Below, in pieces: positions 7,904-16,903 of a stretch of 64,000 nt of DNA. The number at the start of each line of letters is the position of its first letter. Position 1 is the stretch's first letter. A program made the translations under genes and the position numbers. Source of the stretch: Verrucomicrobiota bacterium (lineage in GTDB: Bacteria > Chlamydiota > Chlamydiia > Chlamydiales > Rhabdochlamydiaceae); NCBI GenBank assembly GCA_018239715.1, contig JAFEGW010000009.1, positions 90,802-154,801 of the forward strand, read 5' to 3'. A model generated the notes under the pieces. The model worked only from the letters and a program-made list of their open reading frames with translations, had not been told where the DNA came from and did no database searches.

Positions 7904-10483
7904 ATGACTCCGCAACTGACTGAAGCCGTAGCCAACGCCCTCCAAAATGCCCTGCAAGAAGCCTCCGCCCAGCACTATACAGAGGTCACCGATGCACATC
8001 TATTAATGGCACTGCTGGAAGATCCACAAGGATATTTTTCCACGTTTGCCGAGTCCGTCAGCTTAAACCGCGAGGATCTTCTAGAGCAACTCGAAACAGC
8101 ACTCAAAAAACTACCTACCTATGAAGGATCTCCTAGGGAACCTGTCATTTCCTCTTCTCTGCAAAGCATCTTTCAGGAAGCGCAGGCCATCGCCAAAAAA
8201 TGGAATGACACTTATATTGCTAGCGACCACCTTTTACTCGCCTATTGGCAAAAAGGAAAAGAGCCTTTTGCCAGTTGGAAAAATAAAGCACGGCTATCTG
8301 CTCATGATGTCGAGCAAAAAATTAAAGAAATTCGAGGAGATATGCATATGGATTCACCGACTGCAGAACAAAGCCTTCAAACTCTCGATAAATTTTGCAA
8401 AAACTTGACTGCGCTGGCCCGCGAAGGAAAACTCGATCCTGTGATCGGCCGCGATGAAGAAATCCTCCGAACGATGCAAGTCCTCTCCCGCCGCACGAAG
8501 AACAACCCGCTCCTGATCGGAGAGCCTGGTGTAGGAAAAACCGCCATTGCCGAAGGGCTCGCCCAGCGTATCCTCCAAGGAGATGTTCCGGATTCACTGA
8601 AAGGCAAACAACTCTTTGCCCTCGATATGGGCAGCTTGATCGCGGGAACCAAATTCCGGGGAGAGTTCGAAGAGAGGCTCAAAGGGATTTTGCGCGAAGT
8701 TGAAAAAAGCGAAGGGAAAATCCTTTTGTTTATTGATGAGGTCCATACCTTAGTCGGCGCCGGCGCGACCGAAGGAGCGATGGATGCCGCCAATCTCCTA
8801 AAACCTGCCCTTGCCCGCGGAACACTTCATTGCATTGGAGCCACCACTTTAAATGAGTACAAGAAGCATATTGAAAAGGATCCTGCTTTAGAGCGGCGCT
8901 TTCAAACTGTCTTAGTCGAAGAGCCTTCTTTAGAAGATGCCATTGCCATCTTGCGCGGCCTGCGGGAGCGTTATGAAATCTTCCACGGAGTCCGCATCAC
9001 CGAAGCCGCGATCCATGCTGCTGTCTTTTTATCCCACCGCTATATTACCGATCGACAGCTTCCCGACAAAGCGATCGACCTGATCGATGAAGCCGCGAGC
9101 CTCATCCGGATGCAACTCGGAAGCCTTCCGATTCCAATCGACCGGAAAGAGCGCGAGCTGGCCAGCTGCATCGTCAAACAAGAGGCTTTAAAACGGGAAG
9201 ATTCCCCGACTGCCAAAGCAGAGATGGAAAAAATCGGCAAAGAGATCAGCGAACTCAAAGAAGAGCTCAGCCATCTCAGGCAACGTTGGAACGAAGAGAA
9301 AAAACTGATTGATGCACTCAAAGAAAAGAAAAATAAACTCGAGCAGCTCAAATTCCAAGAAGAAGAGGCCGAGCGAGCCAGCGACTATAATAAAGTCGCG
9401 GAGATACGCTACAGTCAAATTCCCTCTTTGAAACAAGAGATGGACGCAGTGCAGAAAAAATTAGGCGAGCACAAAGACCGGCTTCTCCAGGAAGAAGTCG
9501 ACGAACAGCTCATTGCGCAAATCGTCTCCAAATGGACCGGCATTCCTGTCCAAAAAATGCTCGAGGGTGAAGCTGAAAAACTCATGAACCTGGAAAAAGT
9601 CCTCAGCGAATCGGTTGTCGGACAACCTTTTGCTGTCCAAGCCGTCAGCGAAGCGATCCGTCGCTCCCGCGCAGGGCTGAGCGATCCTAACAGACCGATG
9701 GGAGTTTTCCTCTTCGTCGGCCCCACGGGCGTCGGAAAAACAGAGCTCGCCAAAGCGCTTGCAAGGCAGCTCTTCAACCAAGAAGACGCCATGATCCGGC
9801 TCGATATGTCGGAGTACATGGAAAAACATACTGTCTCGAAACTCATTGGATCTCCTCCGGGTTACGTTGGCTACGATGAAGGCGGACAGCTCACCGAAGC
9901 GATCCGTCGCCGTCCCTATAGCGTGGTCCTTCTCGATGAGATCGAAAAAGCCAACCCTGATGTCTTCAATATTTTGCTCCAAATTTTTGATGACGGACGG
10001 CTCACTGATAGCAAAGGACGGACGGTCAATTGCAAAAACGCTCTTTTCATTATGACCTCTAACTTGGGTTCAGCAGAACTACTGGATATGCTCCGCTCTA
10101 AAATCGGCACTAAAGAAGAGATTTTGAAAACGATCGAGCCGATTTTGCAGCGGCATTTCAGGCCTGAATTCCTCAACCGTCTGGACGACATTCTCCCCTT
10201 CCTCCCGCTTCAAGAAAAGGATATGGAAGCAATTGCCATCATCCAGCTGAACAGCGTCAAAAACCGCCTGTCCGATCGGCAAATCTCTCTGAAATGGTCC
10301 CCGAAAGCGCTTTCTCATTTAGCAGAAGAAGGCTACGATCCCCTCTTCGGGGCCCGTCCTCTCAAAAGACTCATTCAAAATGAGGTTGTCAATCTCCTCT
10401 CGGCAGCGATCTTGCAAGGCAAAATCTTGCCTCAGCAAACCGTGAATTTAGAGCTGAAGGACGACAAAATTGTATATCAATAA
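7904..10483 (+). CDS. clpB: ATP-dependent chaperone ClpB
   Basis: 859 residues, full length for this AAA+ disaggregase, which resolubilises aggregated proteins with the DnaK system in the cytosol. Visible in order: Clp N-domain (about 1-145), first ATPase module with Walker A GEPGVGKT and Walker [10 protein letters not shown], a coiled-coil middle domain rich in Glu/Lys (about 400-520), and second module with [18 protein letters not shown] and the C-terminal D2 block ending in a [12 protein letters not shown] motif. The ATG at 7904 has AAAGGA about 7 bases upstream. The stop lies 4 bases from the stop of the convergent membrane-protein gene. Confidence 0.97.
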   Translation: MTPQLTEAVANALQNALQEASAQHYTEVTDAHLLMALLEDPQGYFSTFAESVSLNREDLLEQLETALKKLPTYEGSPREPVISSSLQSIFQEAQAIAKKWNDTYIASDHLLLAYWQKGKEPFASWKNKARLSAHDVEQKIKEIRGDMHMDSPTAEQSLQTLDKFCKNLTALAREGKLDPVIGRDEEILRTMQVLSRRTKNNPLLIGEPGVGKTAIAEGLAQRILQGDVPDSLKGKQLFALDMGSLIAGTKFRGEFEERLKGILREVEKSEGKILLFIDEVHTLVGAGATEGAMDAANLLKPALARGTLHCIGATTLNEYKKHIEKDPALERRFQTVLVEEPSLEDAIAILRGLRERYEIFHGVRITEAAIHAAVFLSHRYITDRQLPDKAIDLIDEAASLIRMQLGSLPIPIDRKERELASCIVKQEALKREDSPTAKAEMEKIGKEISELKEELSHLRQRWNEEKKLIDALKEKKNKLEQLKFQEEEAERASDYNKVAEIRYSQIPSLKQEMDAVQKKLGEHKDRLLQEEVDEQLIAQIVSKWTGIPVQKMLEGEAEKLMNLEKVLSESVVGQPFAVQAVSEAIRRSRAGLSDPNRPMGVFLFVGPTGVGKTELAKALARQLFNQEDAMIRLDMSEYMEKHTVSKLIGSPPGYVGYDEGGQLTEAIRRRPYSVVLLDEIEKANPDVFNILLQIFDDGRLTDSKGRTVNCKNALFIMTSNLGSAELLDMLRSKIGTKEEILKTIEPILQRHFRPEFLNRLDDILPFLPLQEKDMEAIAIIQLNSVKNRLSDRQISLKWSPKALSHLAEEGYDPLFGARPLKRLIQNEVVNLLSAAILQGKILPQQTVNLELKDDKIVYQ

Positions 10484-10487
10484 TCGC

Positions 10488-10922
10488 TTATCTTAAGAAC
10501 TCTTGGAATTGTTCCTGCAACGATCTAGGAACAACTTCTTGGATGCCGGATTTGTCGTACATCATAAAATAGGTACATGCAATCATGATACCGAGCGCAG
10601 GACTGAAAAGAGAAATGAAAAGCGAGACTCCGCAGATGCCCGACCGTTTGAGAGAAATCCAATTCTTACGCACGAGTCGGTTTAAAAATCCGATCTTTCT
10701 TCCGGTCAGAAGATGGAGAGGCCCCATGCCTACGACAACACCTAGCGCATAAATCCCCCAACAGATATCTCCCATCAGAAGTAGAAAGAAAAGTACCCGC
10801 GCTGTAAGCGAAGAAAAAAATCGATCTTTGCGGCTGGTCAAGACTTCAGATTCAGGCAGGCCATGGGCTTCTGGGGCTGTCGATTCTTCTTCTTTGGTCT
10901 CAAAGATATCATAGATGGGCAT
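10488..10922 (-). CDS. Small inner-membrane hypothetical protein
   Basis: 144 residues, family not recognised. An acidic cytosolic-looking N-terminus (about 1-40) is followed by two hydrophobic stretches, LTARVLFFLLLMGDICWGIYALGVVVG and, near the C-terminus, SLFISLFSPALGIMIACTYF. It lies 9 bases after sthA on the same strand and is probably cotranscribed with it, though nothing in the sequence links it to transhydrogenase activity. Confidence 0.6.
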   Translation of the reverse strand: MPIYDIFETKEEESTAPEAHGLPESEVLTSRKDRFFSSLTARVLFFLLLMGDICWGIYALGVVVGMGPLHLLTGRKIGFLNRLVRKNWISLKRSGICGVSLFISLFSPALGIMIACTYFMMYDKSGIQEVVPRSLQEQFQEFLR

Positions 10923-10931
10923 ACTGTTTTC

Positions 10932-12329
10932 CTACTTCTTATGTTTGACTTTGTTAAAACCGTTCAGCGCTGCAATGCGGTACCCTTCGGCATAAGTCGG
11001 ATAATTGAATACCTGATCAATAAAATAGTCGATCCGGGCATTAAAACTCATCGCAATTTGTCCGATATGAATCACTTCCGTCGCGGCACGTCCGATAATA
11101 TGGATACCCAAAATCTCTAACGTATCAGCATGAAACAAGATTTTGAACATGCCGGGGTCGTTCCCTACTATCTGATTACGCGCGATCTCGTAATAATAAG
11201 CGCGGCCGATCTCGTAACGAAATCCAAGTTCTTTTAACTTCTCTTCAGTATAACCGCATGACGAAATTTCTGGTATCGTGTAAATCCCAATCGGATAAAA
11301 CGTCGGAAAATGATGCGTCTGCACATCGAAGGCGTGACGCGCAGCTAGTCTTCCCTGCTCCATGCTTGTCGAAGCCAAGCTCGGCCCACCGATCACATCC
11401 CCTGCCGCATAAATATGGGGAATCACCGTTTGGAAAAGGGCGTTCACTGGAATATATCCCGATTTATCGACCGCTATTCCTGCTTTTTCGATGTGGAGAT
11501 GTTCGACATTTGCCTCGCGGCCCAGCGCGTAAAGAAGCATTTCAGCTTCCAGCTTGGTGCCATCTTTAAACTTCACTTCCGCATGATCTTTAACACGTTC
11601 GATCGATTCTAATTCTTTCCGTCCAACCATTTTCAGACCAATGTGCGTTAAGGCCTTTTGCAAATGCGTTCCAATTTCTGCATCGAGAAGCGGAAGCATA
11701 TGGTCTCTCTTATCGACCACCGTCACTTCGGTTCCGAGCGCTGCAAAAAAGCTGGCGTACTCCGACCCAATAATCCCTCCGCCCAATACCAACAAAGTTT
11801 TCGGCACATGATCGATGCTGAGCAGCCGCGTGGAGTCTAAAACCACTTCTTTATCAAAAGGGACATTCAGAGGATTGCGAGGCTGCGATCCTGACGCGAT
11901 CAAGAAATAATCGCCTCGCACCTTATATAAGACCCGGTCCTCTTCATCTAAGATTAAAACATGATGGGCATCTTCAAACCGCGCGATCCCATGGATCAGC
12001 TTGATATGGTTCTTATCAAATTGCTTGAGGAGCATTTTCCGCTGCTCGTCTAACACCTTATGCAGCCGGTAGTTCAGATCATTAATCGAAATTTCTCTTT
12101 GCGGCCTTTCTTTTCCATAAAAACTTCTCGTGTAAAAATCGGTCAAATCAATGATCGCTTCGCGCAAGGATTTTGAAGGGATCGTTCCAGAGTTGAGCGA
12201 GGCTCCTCCCGGATAAGGATCCTTTTCAATGACAATCACCGTCTTGCCCAGCTTGGCTGCCTGTATAGCCGCCTTCTGTCCCGCCGGGCCCGATCCTATG
12301 ACAATGTAGTCAGCGTAAAGTTCTTCCAT
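10932..12329 (-). CDS. sthA: Soluble pyridine nucleotide transhydrogenase (Si-specific)
   Basis: 465-residue flavoprotein of the pyridine nucleotide-disulfide oxidoreductase fold that balances NADH and NADPH pools. FAD site IGSGPAGQKAAIQAAKLG at the N-terminus, then GGASLNSGTIPSKSLREA: the redox CxxxxC of lipoamide dehydrogenase and glutathione reductase is absent, which is the hallmark of SthA. The NAD(P) Rossmann motif VLGGGIIGSEYASFFAALG is central, and the FAD block HIYAAGDVIGGPSLASTSMEQG follows, with the dimerisation domain at the end. No CxxxxC means it should not be called Lpd. Divergent from rpmB across 157 bases. Confidence 0.9.
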   Translation of the reverse strand: MEELYADYIVIGSGPAGQKAAIQAAKLGKTVIVIEKDPYPGGASLNSGTIPSKSLREAIIDLTDFYTRSFYGKERPQREISINDLNYRLHKVLDEQRKMLLKQFDKNHIKLIHGIARFEDAHHVLILDEEDRVLYKVRGDYFLIASGSQPRNPLNVPFDKEVVLDSTRLLSIDHVPKTLLVLGGGIIGSEYASFFAALGTEVTVVDKRDHMLPLLDAEIGTHLQKALTHIGLKMVGRKELESIERVKDHAEVKFKDGTKLEAEMLLYALGREANVEHLHIEKAGIAVDKSGYIPVNALFQTVIPHIYAAGDVIGGPSLASTSMEQGRLAARHAFDVQTHHFPTFYPIGIYTIPEISSCGYTEEKLKELGFRYEIGRAYYYEIARNQIVGNDPGMFKILFHADTLEILGIHIIGRAATEVIHIGQIAMSFNARIDYFIDQVFNYPTYAEGYRIAALNGFNKVKHKK

Positions 12330-12433
12330 GTGAAATTAAAATTTATATTTAACACTCTGACGTTTCCAGATCAACCGATTTGTGAACTCCAAGCTCCAAG
12401 ATCCTTAAGGACTAAACTCTTAGGAAGAAAATC

Positions 12434-12462
12434 TTGTCCGATAACCGTCCGAATGATATAGT
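12434..12462 (+). promoter_or_regulatory. Candidate promoter for rpmB
   Basis: TTGTCC at 12434-12439, exactly 17 bases, then TATAGT at 12457-12462. This is a good sigma-66/sigma-70 type match and places the start near 12469, upstream of AGAGG and the rpmB ATG at 12487. Confidence 0.5.
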
Positions 12463-12486
12463 TTTCTCCTAAATATAGAGGTTATT

Positions 12487-12762
12487 ATGCCAAGACAATG
12501 TCAAGTGACAGGAAAAACCCCGAAAAGAGGCAATAGCTATGCCATCCGCGGAATCGCGAAAAAGAAGAAAGGGGTCGGCCTGAAAGTCACCGGAATTAAA
12601 AAACGGCGCTTCAATCCTAACCTGATGAAAAAACGGTTCTGGTTCAACGAGGAAAACCGCTTCATCACCTTGAGCGTCACTGCTCACGGCATGCGCAAGA
12701 TCGATAGAGTCGGCGTTGACGCTGTCGTGCGAGAAATTCGCGCACGTGGCGAAAAGATCTAA
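12487..12762 (+). CDS. rpmB: 50S ribosomal protein L28
   Basis: 91 residues, the usual length for chlamydial L28. It is a strongly basic protein of the large subunit; the N-terminus [19 protein letters not shown] and the KKRRFNPNL block are typical. AGAGG lies about 5 bases before the ATG. The downstream PLD-family gene starts within its last codons, suggesting translational coupling. Confidence 0.95.
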   Translation: MPRQCQVTGKTPKRGNSYAIRGIAKKKKGVGLKVTGIKKRRFNPNLMKKRFWFNEENRFITLSVTAHGMRKIDRVGVDAVVREIRARGEKI

Positions 12763-13714
12763 GTTTTTAGCCGCTTTAATTTTTCTAGCCGCCTTTTATA
12801 CCTTTTTAATAAAGGCGGCTCTTAATCCTTCTCTTCCTTCTCCCCAAAATCCCATCGTCTTCTACTCGAATCAAGAACGGGACGACTTTCGCCTCGTGCT
12901 GAAAAAAATATTTTCAGACGCTCAGCGTTCCATCCACATCACCATGTATGCCTTCACCGACGAAGAGCTTTTGAAAAAGCTTTATCGAAGAGCTCAGGAG
13001 GGGCTTTCTGTCACTGTCTGGCACGATAAGAGCAATGCTCCCCTTTCTCTTCCAATTGTTTCGACACCGATTAAAACCAAAGGATTGATGCACCGCAAAA
13101 TTGTCATTGCTGATGACTCTCAGGTCTTTTTAGGGTCTGCTAACATGACCACCTCTTCCCTCGTCCTCCATGATAATTTATCGATCGGGTTTTACCATCC
13201 TCCGCTCGCAGACTTTTTAAAGTCACCGAACTCCTCTTATCTAGATTTTAGAGTCGACCAGCTTCACTGTAGAGTGTGGCTTCTTCCTGATATTCAAGCT
13301 TTGGATTATTTGACACAGCAGCTTGCACAAGCAAAATCTTCTATTTTTGTCGCGATGTTTACCCTGACTCATCCCCAGCTACTGGAAGCCCTCGCTAAAG
13401 CTCATCAGCGCGGAGTTGAGGTGAAAGTCGCTATCGATCATTATGCAGCTCGAGGCGCCAGCCGCAAAGCCGTGGAATTTCTCAAATCCCACCAGATCTC
13501 TATTGTTTTCAGCCAAGGGCTTCAACTACTCCACCATAAATGGGCCTATATCGACCGCAGTCAGCTGATTTTAGGATCGACGAACTGGACAAAAGCAGCT
13601 TTTACAAAAAACCAAGACTGCCTGCTTTTCCTGCATCATTTATCTGCGAAGCAACAAAAACTCTTCGATCGGTTATCTCACTCAATCTATCTGGAATCAA
13701 ACGATGCTCTTTGA
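12746..13714 (+). CDS. Membrane-anchored phospholipase D-superfamily protein
   Basis: About 322 residues from the GTG at 12746 (the frame is open from a TTG at 12716). A short basic stretch and a hydrophobic segment, [20 protein letters not shown], form a signal or anchor, so the enzyme should face the periplasm. Two HKD motifs are intact: [21 protein letters not shown] and [21 protein letters not shown], the arrangement of PLD-type phosphodiesterases and nucleases. It could be a phospholipase or an endonuclease; the sequence does not decide. I recall a PLD gene close to the L28 gene in Chlamydia, consistent with vertical inheritance. Confidence 0.82.
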   Translation: MAKRSKFLAALIFLAAFYTFLIKAALNPSLPSPQNPIVFYSNQERDDFRLVLKKIFSDAQRSIHITMYAFTDEELLKKLYRRAQEGLSVTVWHDKSNAPLSLPIVSTPIKTKGLMHRKIVIADDSQVFLGSANMTTSSLVLHDNLSIGFYHPPLADFLKSPNSSYLDFRVDQLHCRVWLLPDIQALDYLTQQLAQAKSSIFVAMFTLTHPQLLEALAKAHQRGVEVKVAIDHYAARGASRKAVEFLKSHQISIVFSQGLQLLHHKWAYIDRSQLILGSTNWTKAAFTKNQDCLLFLHHLSAKQQKLFDRLSHSIYLESNDAL

Positions 13715-13726
13715 TATAAGGAGAAT

Positions 13727-14317
13727 ATGAAGATCCTTGCGATGGCTTTTTCTTTTTTCCTGCTCATGGACTCCATTGGAAATATTCCCCTTTTTATCTC
13801 TATTTTAAAAGATATTCCGCACAAACGTCAGACGCAGATTATTTTACGTGAATTGCTGATTGCACTTGTTGTCATGGTCTTGTTCAACTATCTCGGAGAT
13901 TATTTACTCAATGCTCTTCAAGTGACGCCCTACTCCGTATCGATCTCGGGAGGAATAATTCTATTTCTCATCGCTCTGAAGATGATCTTTCCCGTTAAAA
14001 GCGATAGCGAGAATGCTTCCAAAGGTGAAAAAGAGCCTTTTATTGTGCCGCTGGCCATCCCTCTCGTTGCAGGGCCTGCCGTCCTTGCCGCTATTATTCT
14101 TAATTCTCAACAAGAGAGCGGAACCATTATCGCTATCTTTGCAGCCTGGATCGTCACTACACTGATCCTCCTTTCTTCGACATTCCTTAATAGGATTTTA
14201 GGACAAAGAGGAATTTTGGCCTGTGAAAGGCTCATGGGTCTAGTTTTGACAATGATCGCTATCCAGATGTTCTTGGAAGGGCTCGGACAATTCTTAACCG
14301 CCTTCCACGCACATTAA
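13727..14317 (+). CDS. MarC/UPF0056 family integral membrane protein
   Basis: 196 residues with six predicted hydrophobic helices. MDSIGNIPLFI near the N-terminus and PLAIPLVAGPAVLAAIIL in the middle are characteristic of the MarC (YhgN/YchE) family, whose transport substrate is not established. The ATG has AAGGAG about 4 bases upstream and follows the PLD-family gene by 12 bases, so the two probably share a transcript. Confidence 0.85.
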   Translation: MKILAMAFSFFLLMDSIGNIPLFISILKDIPHKRQTQIILRELLIALVVMVLFNYLGDYLLNALQVTPYSVSISGGIILFLIALKMIFPVKSDSENASKGEKEPFIVPLAIPLVAGPAVLAAIILNSQQESGTIIAIFAAWIVTTLILLSSTFLNRILGQRGILACERLMGLVLTMIAIQMFLEGLGQFLTAFHAH

Positions 14318-14330
14318 ACCGATCCATAAC

Positions 14331-15575
14331 TCATAGCTTGCCTACGCTAACAGCTTTCCAATTTTCAGCAGGAAAGACACAAGCAGCAATTTCTCTTCTC
14401 ACGTAGATATCGACATGTTGATTTATTGCATGTTGATAATGATGCAATTCATGGCCAAAATAATTTATTTTGTCCTCTAGTTGTAAAGGCAAAGCTCCCG
14501 TCCCTATTACACATGCAAATTCAGATTCATCTACGAAATCTGATCTCTTGAATAATTGTACGGATGATAAGGGCATCCTTTGATACAAAAGCTTAAGATT
14601 TGAATAGGGCCTCAGCACTAGAAAATCTTCCACAGAAGTGACGGTAAACCTGGAAAAGTTGGGCTTGGGCAAATGGTCCCAATCAAAGGCATGTCCGATA
14701 TTTAAAGTATGAATTCTATTTAAGAGCGATTGTAAATTTTTGGAAAGCTTTGGCTTGCTGCCCAGTACCTCCCGGCAACGATTTTCTATCATTAGATTCT
14801 CTCGGCAGGCTGCGCTATAATTATAAAGGAATATTCCTTCTCCTGAAATAATCCTAGGTAGTAGATATTGATCTGCAAACCTAGCCGCTTCTTCTGAGTA
14901 ATAAGAATGATCTGTGCTATATTTGAGTAACTCTTTATAACGCTCTGTCCTTGATAAATCTGGGATATAAAAAACAGGTTTTATACTCCCTGTGTTCGTC
15001 CTTTCATCTCCTAAAGACGTGTTTTGTGGCATGCAGTTTGAAAGAAATTGGAAAAGCCCTTTTCGAAGGCTCCCTAGTTTATGAAAAGAATCTAAATACA
15101 TTCCTCCCTGAGCAATGACTGCAGCACTCATGATTTCTGTAGGCGAGGCTTCTCTAAATTCCGAGCTCCACCCTTGAGAAGAAATAAAGAATTTGCCTCT
15201 TAATAACTTAGACATAGGATCATCCACGAAGGAAAGATGTTCTCTATGATGGTTCCACTCAAGCTTAATATCCCTCCATTTCTCTTCAGCTAGGGGATAT
15301 GTAACTCCTGTCAAAGAGTGATGCCGTTCTATCGGTATTTCATTAATTCTCTTGATAACATTTTCGTAAACTTTCTTGAAATTTTCGAAAAGTTGCATTT
15401 CAGAAATATTATGCAGCGGCGGCAGAACAGCTAATTGAGTTAGTCCCTTTGCTCTGAATTCAGCTTTAGAGCTCCAGTTCCTATACAAGAGACTTCTTTT
15501 TTTAAAGCAGCTCCTCTCTCTTGCTGGTAAGAGAGGCAAGCCTCGATTGGAACGGGAATAAATAAGGCCACTCAT
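14331..15575 (-). CDS. Hypothetical protein with a C-terminal HExxH zincin-like motif
   Basis: 414 residues, family not recognised. The first 370 residues show no obvious domain; the N-terminus is basic and not a clear signal peptide. Near the C-terminus is GHELHHYQHAINQHVDIY, an HExxH at about 375-379, followed by RREIAA with a Glu near 395 that could be the third zinc ligand of a gluzincin. The arrangement suggests a zinc metallopeptidase-like active site placed very late in the protein, possibly an effector, but short motifs can arise by chance. It stands alone, convergent with the MarC gene and divergent from the MFS gene. Confidence 0.6.
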   Translation of the reverse strand: MSGLIYSRSNRGLPLLPARERSCFKKRSLLYRNWSSKAEFRAKGLTQLAVLPPLHNISEMQLFENFKKVYENVIKRINEIPIERHHSLTGVTYPLAEEKWRDIKLEWNHHREHLSFVDDPMSKLLRGKFFISSQGWSSEFREASPTEIMSAAVIAQGGMYLDSFHKLGSLRKGLFQFLSNCMPQNTSLGDERTNTGSIKPVFYIPDLSRTERYKELLKYSTDHSYYSEEAARFADQYLLPRIISGEGIFLYNYSAACRENLMIENRCREVLGSKPKLSKNLQSLLNRIHTLNIGHAFDWDHLPKPNFSRFTVTSVEDFLVLRPYSNLKLLYQRMPLSSVQLFKRSDFVDESEFACVIGTGALPLQLEDKINYFGHELHHYQHAINQHVDIYVRREIAACVFPAENWKAVSVGKL

Positions 15576-15667
15576 TTTTTATCTTTTTAAATGTTAGCGG
15601 GAAAGGTAGCAAAATAAAAAATTTGTTTCAATAATAACTCCATGCAGGTTCAGTAGAAATATCTTTT

Positions 15668-15696
15668 TTGACCTAAGGCTATTTTTGCGATACCAT
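15668..15696 (+). promoter_or_regulatory. Candidate promoter giving a leaderless MFS transcript
   Basis: TTGACC at 15668-15673, a 17-base spacer and TACCAT at 15691-15696. The predicted start point is at or one base before the A of the ATG at 15704, and no Shine-Dalgarno is present between. Confidence 0.35.
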
Positions 15697-15703
15697 TTAC
15701 AGA

Positions 15704-16903
15704 ATGCACGAAGTAAAATCACCTAAGCCGCAATTTTTTATCCTGCTTCTTTTAGTCTCTTTCGGATCTGTGGGCGCAGTGCTGTTCACCCCTGCCCTCC
15801 CAGCTATTCAACAGTTTTTTCATATCTCGATCGGAAAAACTCAGCTCACGATCACCTCTTACTTAGTGGGCTACGCGCTAGGGCAACTCGCTTACGGCCC
15901 TATGGCTAATGGGCTGGGACGAAAAAAAACACTCTATTTAGGTCTGGGGCTATCTGTGGTTGGAGCACTTTTATGCGTTGCCTCCGCATGGATCGGCTCT
16001 TTTGCAGTCTTGGTTTTAGCGCGGTTTATCCAGGCCTTGGGAGCCACCGCCGGACTCAAAATCAGTTATACCATGGTTGCCGATACCTACGAGCAAGCCG
16101 AAGCAACGAAGATGATTTCACGGTTCATCTTGGCCTTTGCTATCATGCCTGGAATAGGAATTACCATTGGCGGCTGGCTGACACAGCTATTGAGTTGGGA
16201 AGCTTGTTTTTACTTCCTCGCGCTGTTTGGAATCGTGATGCTCGGGCTTGCCTCGCGCCTTCCTGAAACCGCCAAATCGATCGATAGGAGCGCCCTTAAG
16301 TTGCCCTCTATCTTAGAAGGATACCGTTTAAAGCTGAAGAACAAGCAACTCATCCTTAGTTCCTTTCTAGTAGGATGCTGCACATCGATCATTTATATCT
16401 TCGCTTCGAAATCCCCCTTCATCGGCATCAACATTATCGGTTTAAGTCCTGAAGTATTTGGAACATATAACCTGATTCCTCCTATAGGAATGGTGCTTGG
16501 GTCATTTCTCGCTTCAGCTCTGATTGGACGTTTCCCAGTGTTGAACCTTATCTTCGGGGGCATTGCTTGCTCGCTTCTGGCCACTCTAGCGATGTTGATT
16601 CCATTTGCGATTGCAGCGCCCTCTGCCGCATCGTTATTTTTCCCGATGGTTCTGATCTACTTGGCACAGTCTACCGTCTATGCCCATATCTCCTCTTATG
16701 GACTTGCCAGCGCAAAAAACAAATCGAACGCTTCGGCCGTGCTCAACTTTATCAATATCAGTTCGGCAGTAGTCGCCGTTCTTCTTTCGGAGTTTGTCTT
16801 CCCCGAATCGGCCATCGCCCTTCCGCTCTTTTTCATCTTCTTCTTTATACTCATGCTCTTACTATGGCGAAGGCTTAAACTTTTGAGCTCTCATGCAAGT
16901 TAA
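15704..16903 (+). CDS. MFS transporter, Bcr/CflA drug-resistance type
   Basis: 399 residues with about 12 transmembrane helices. The Bcr/CflA hallmarks are FTPALPAIQQFF in helix 1, the TQLTITSYLVGYALGQLAYGP segment, and the motif A loop GPMANGLGRKKTLYLG; ALGATAGLKISYTMVADTY lies where motif C-like residues are expected. Likely a proton-coupled exporter of small drugs or metabolites. No Shine-Dalgarno precedes the ATG. Its last 11 bases overlap the start of the FAD oxidoreductase gene, so the two are probably cotranscribed. Confidence 0.88.
   Translation: MHEVKSPKPQFFILLLLVSFGSVGAVLFTPALPAIQQFFHISIGKTQLTITSYLVGYALGQLAYGPMANGLGRKKTLYLGLGLSVVGALLCVASAWIGSFAVLVLARFIQALGATAGLKISYTMVADTYEQAEATKMISRFILAFAIMPGIGITIGGWLTQLLSWEACFYFLALFGIVMLGLASRLPETAKSIDRSALKLPSILEGYRLKLKNKQLILSSFLVGCCTSIIYIFASKSPFIGINIIGLSPEVFGTYNLIPPIGMVLGSFLASALIGRFPVLNLIFGGIACSLLATLAMLIPFAIAAPSAASLFFPMVLIYLAQSTVYAHISSYGLASAKNKSNASAVLNFINISSAVVAVLLSEFVFPESAIALPLFFIFFFILMLLLWRRLKLLSSHAS

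Noticed and set aside
8377..9982. Several long antisense ORFs inside clpB (for example 9415-9846 and 9461-9982, minus strand)
   Set aside because: They are Ser/Arg-rich or Phe-rich shadows of the conserved ClpB reading frame, with no ribosome site or recognisable domain.
10932..12329. Alternative call of dihydrolipoamide dehydrogenase
   Set aside because: The redox CxxxxC is replaced by ASLNS; SthA is the consistent assignment.
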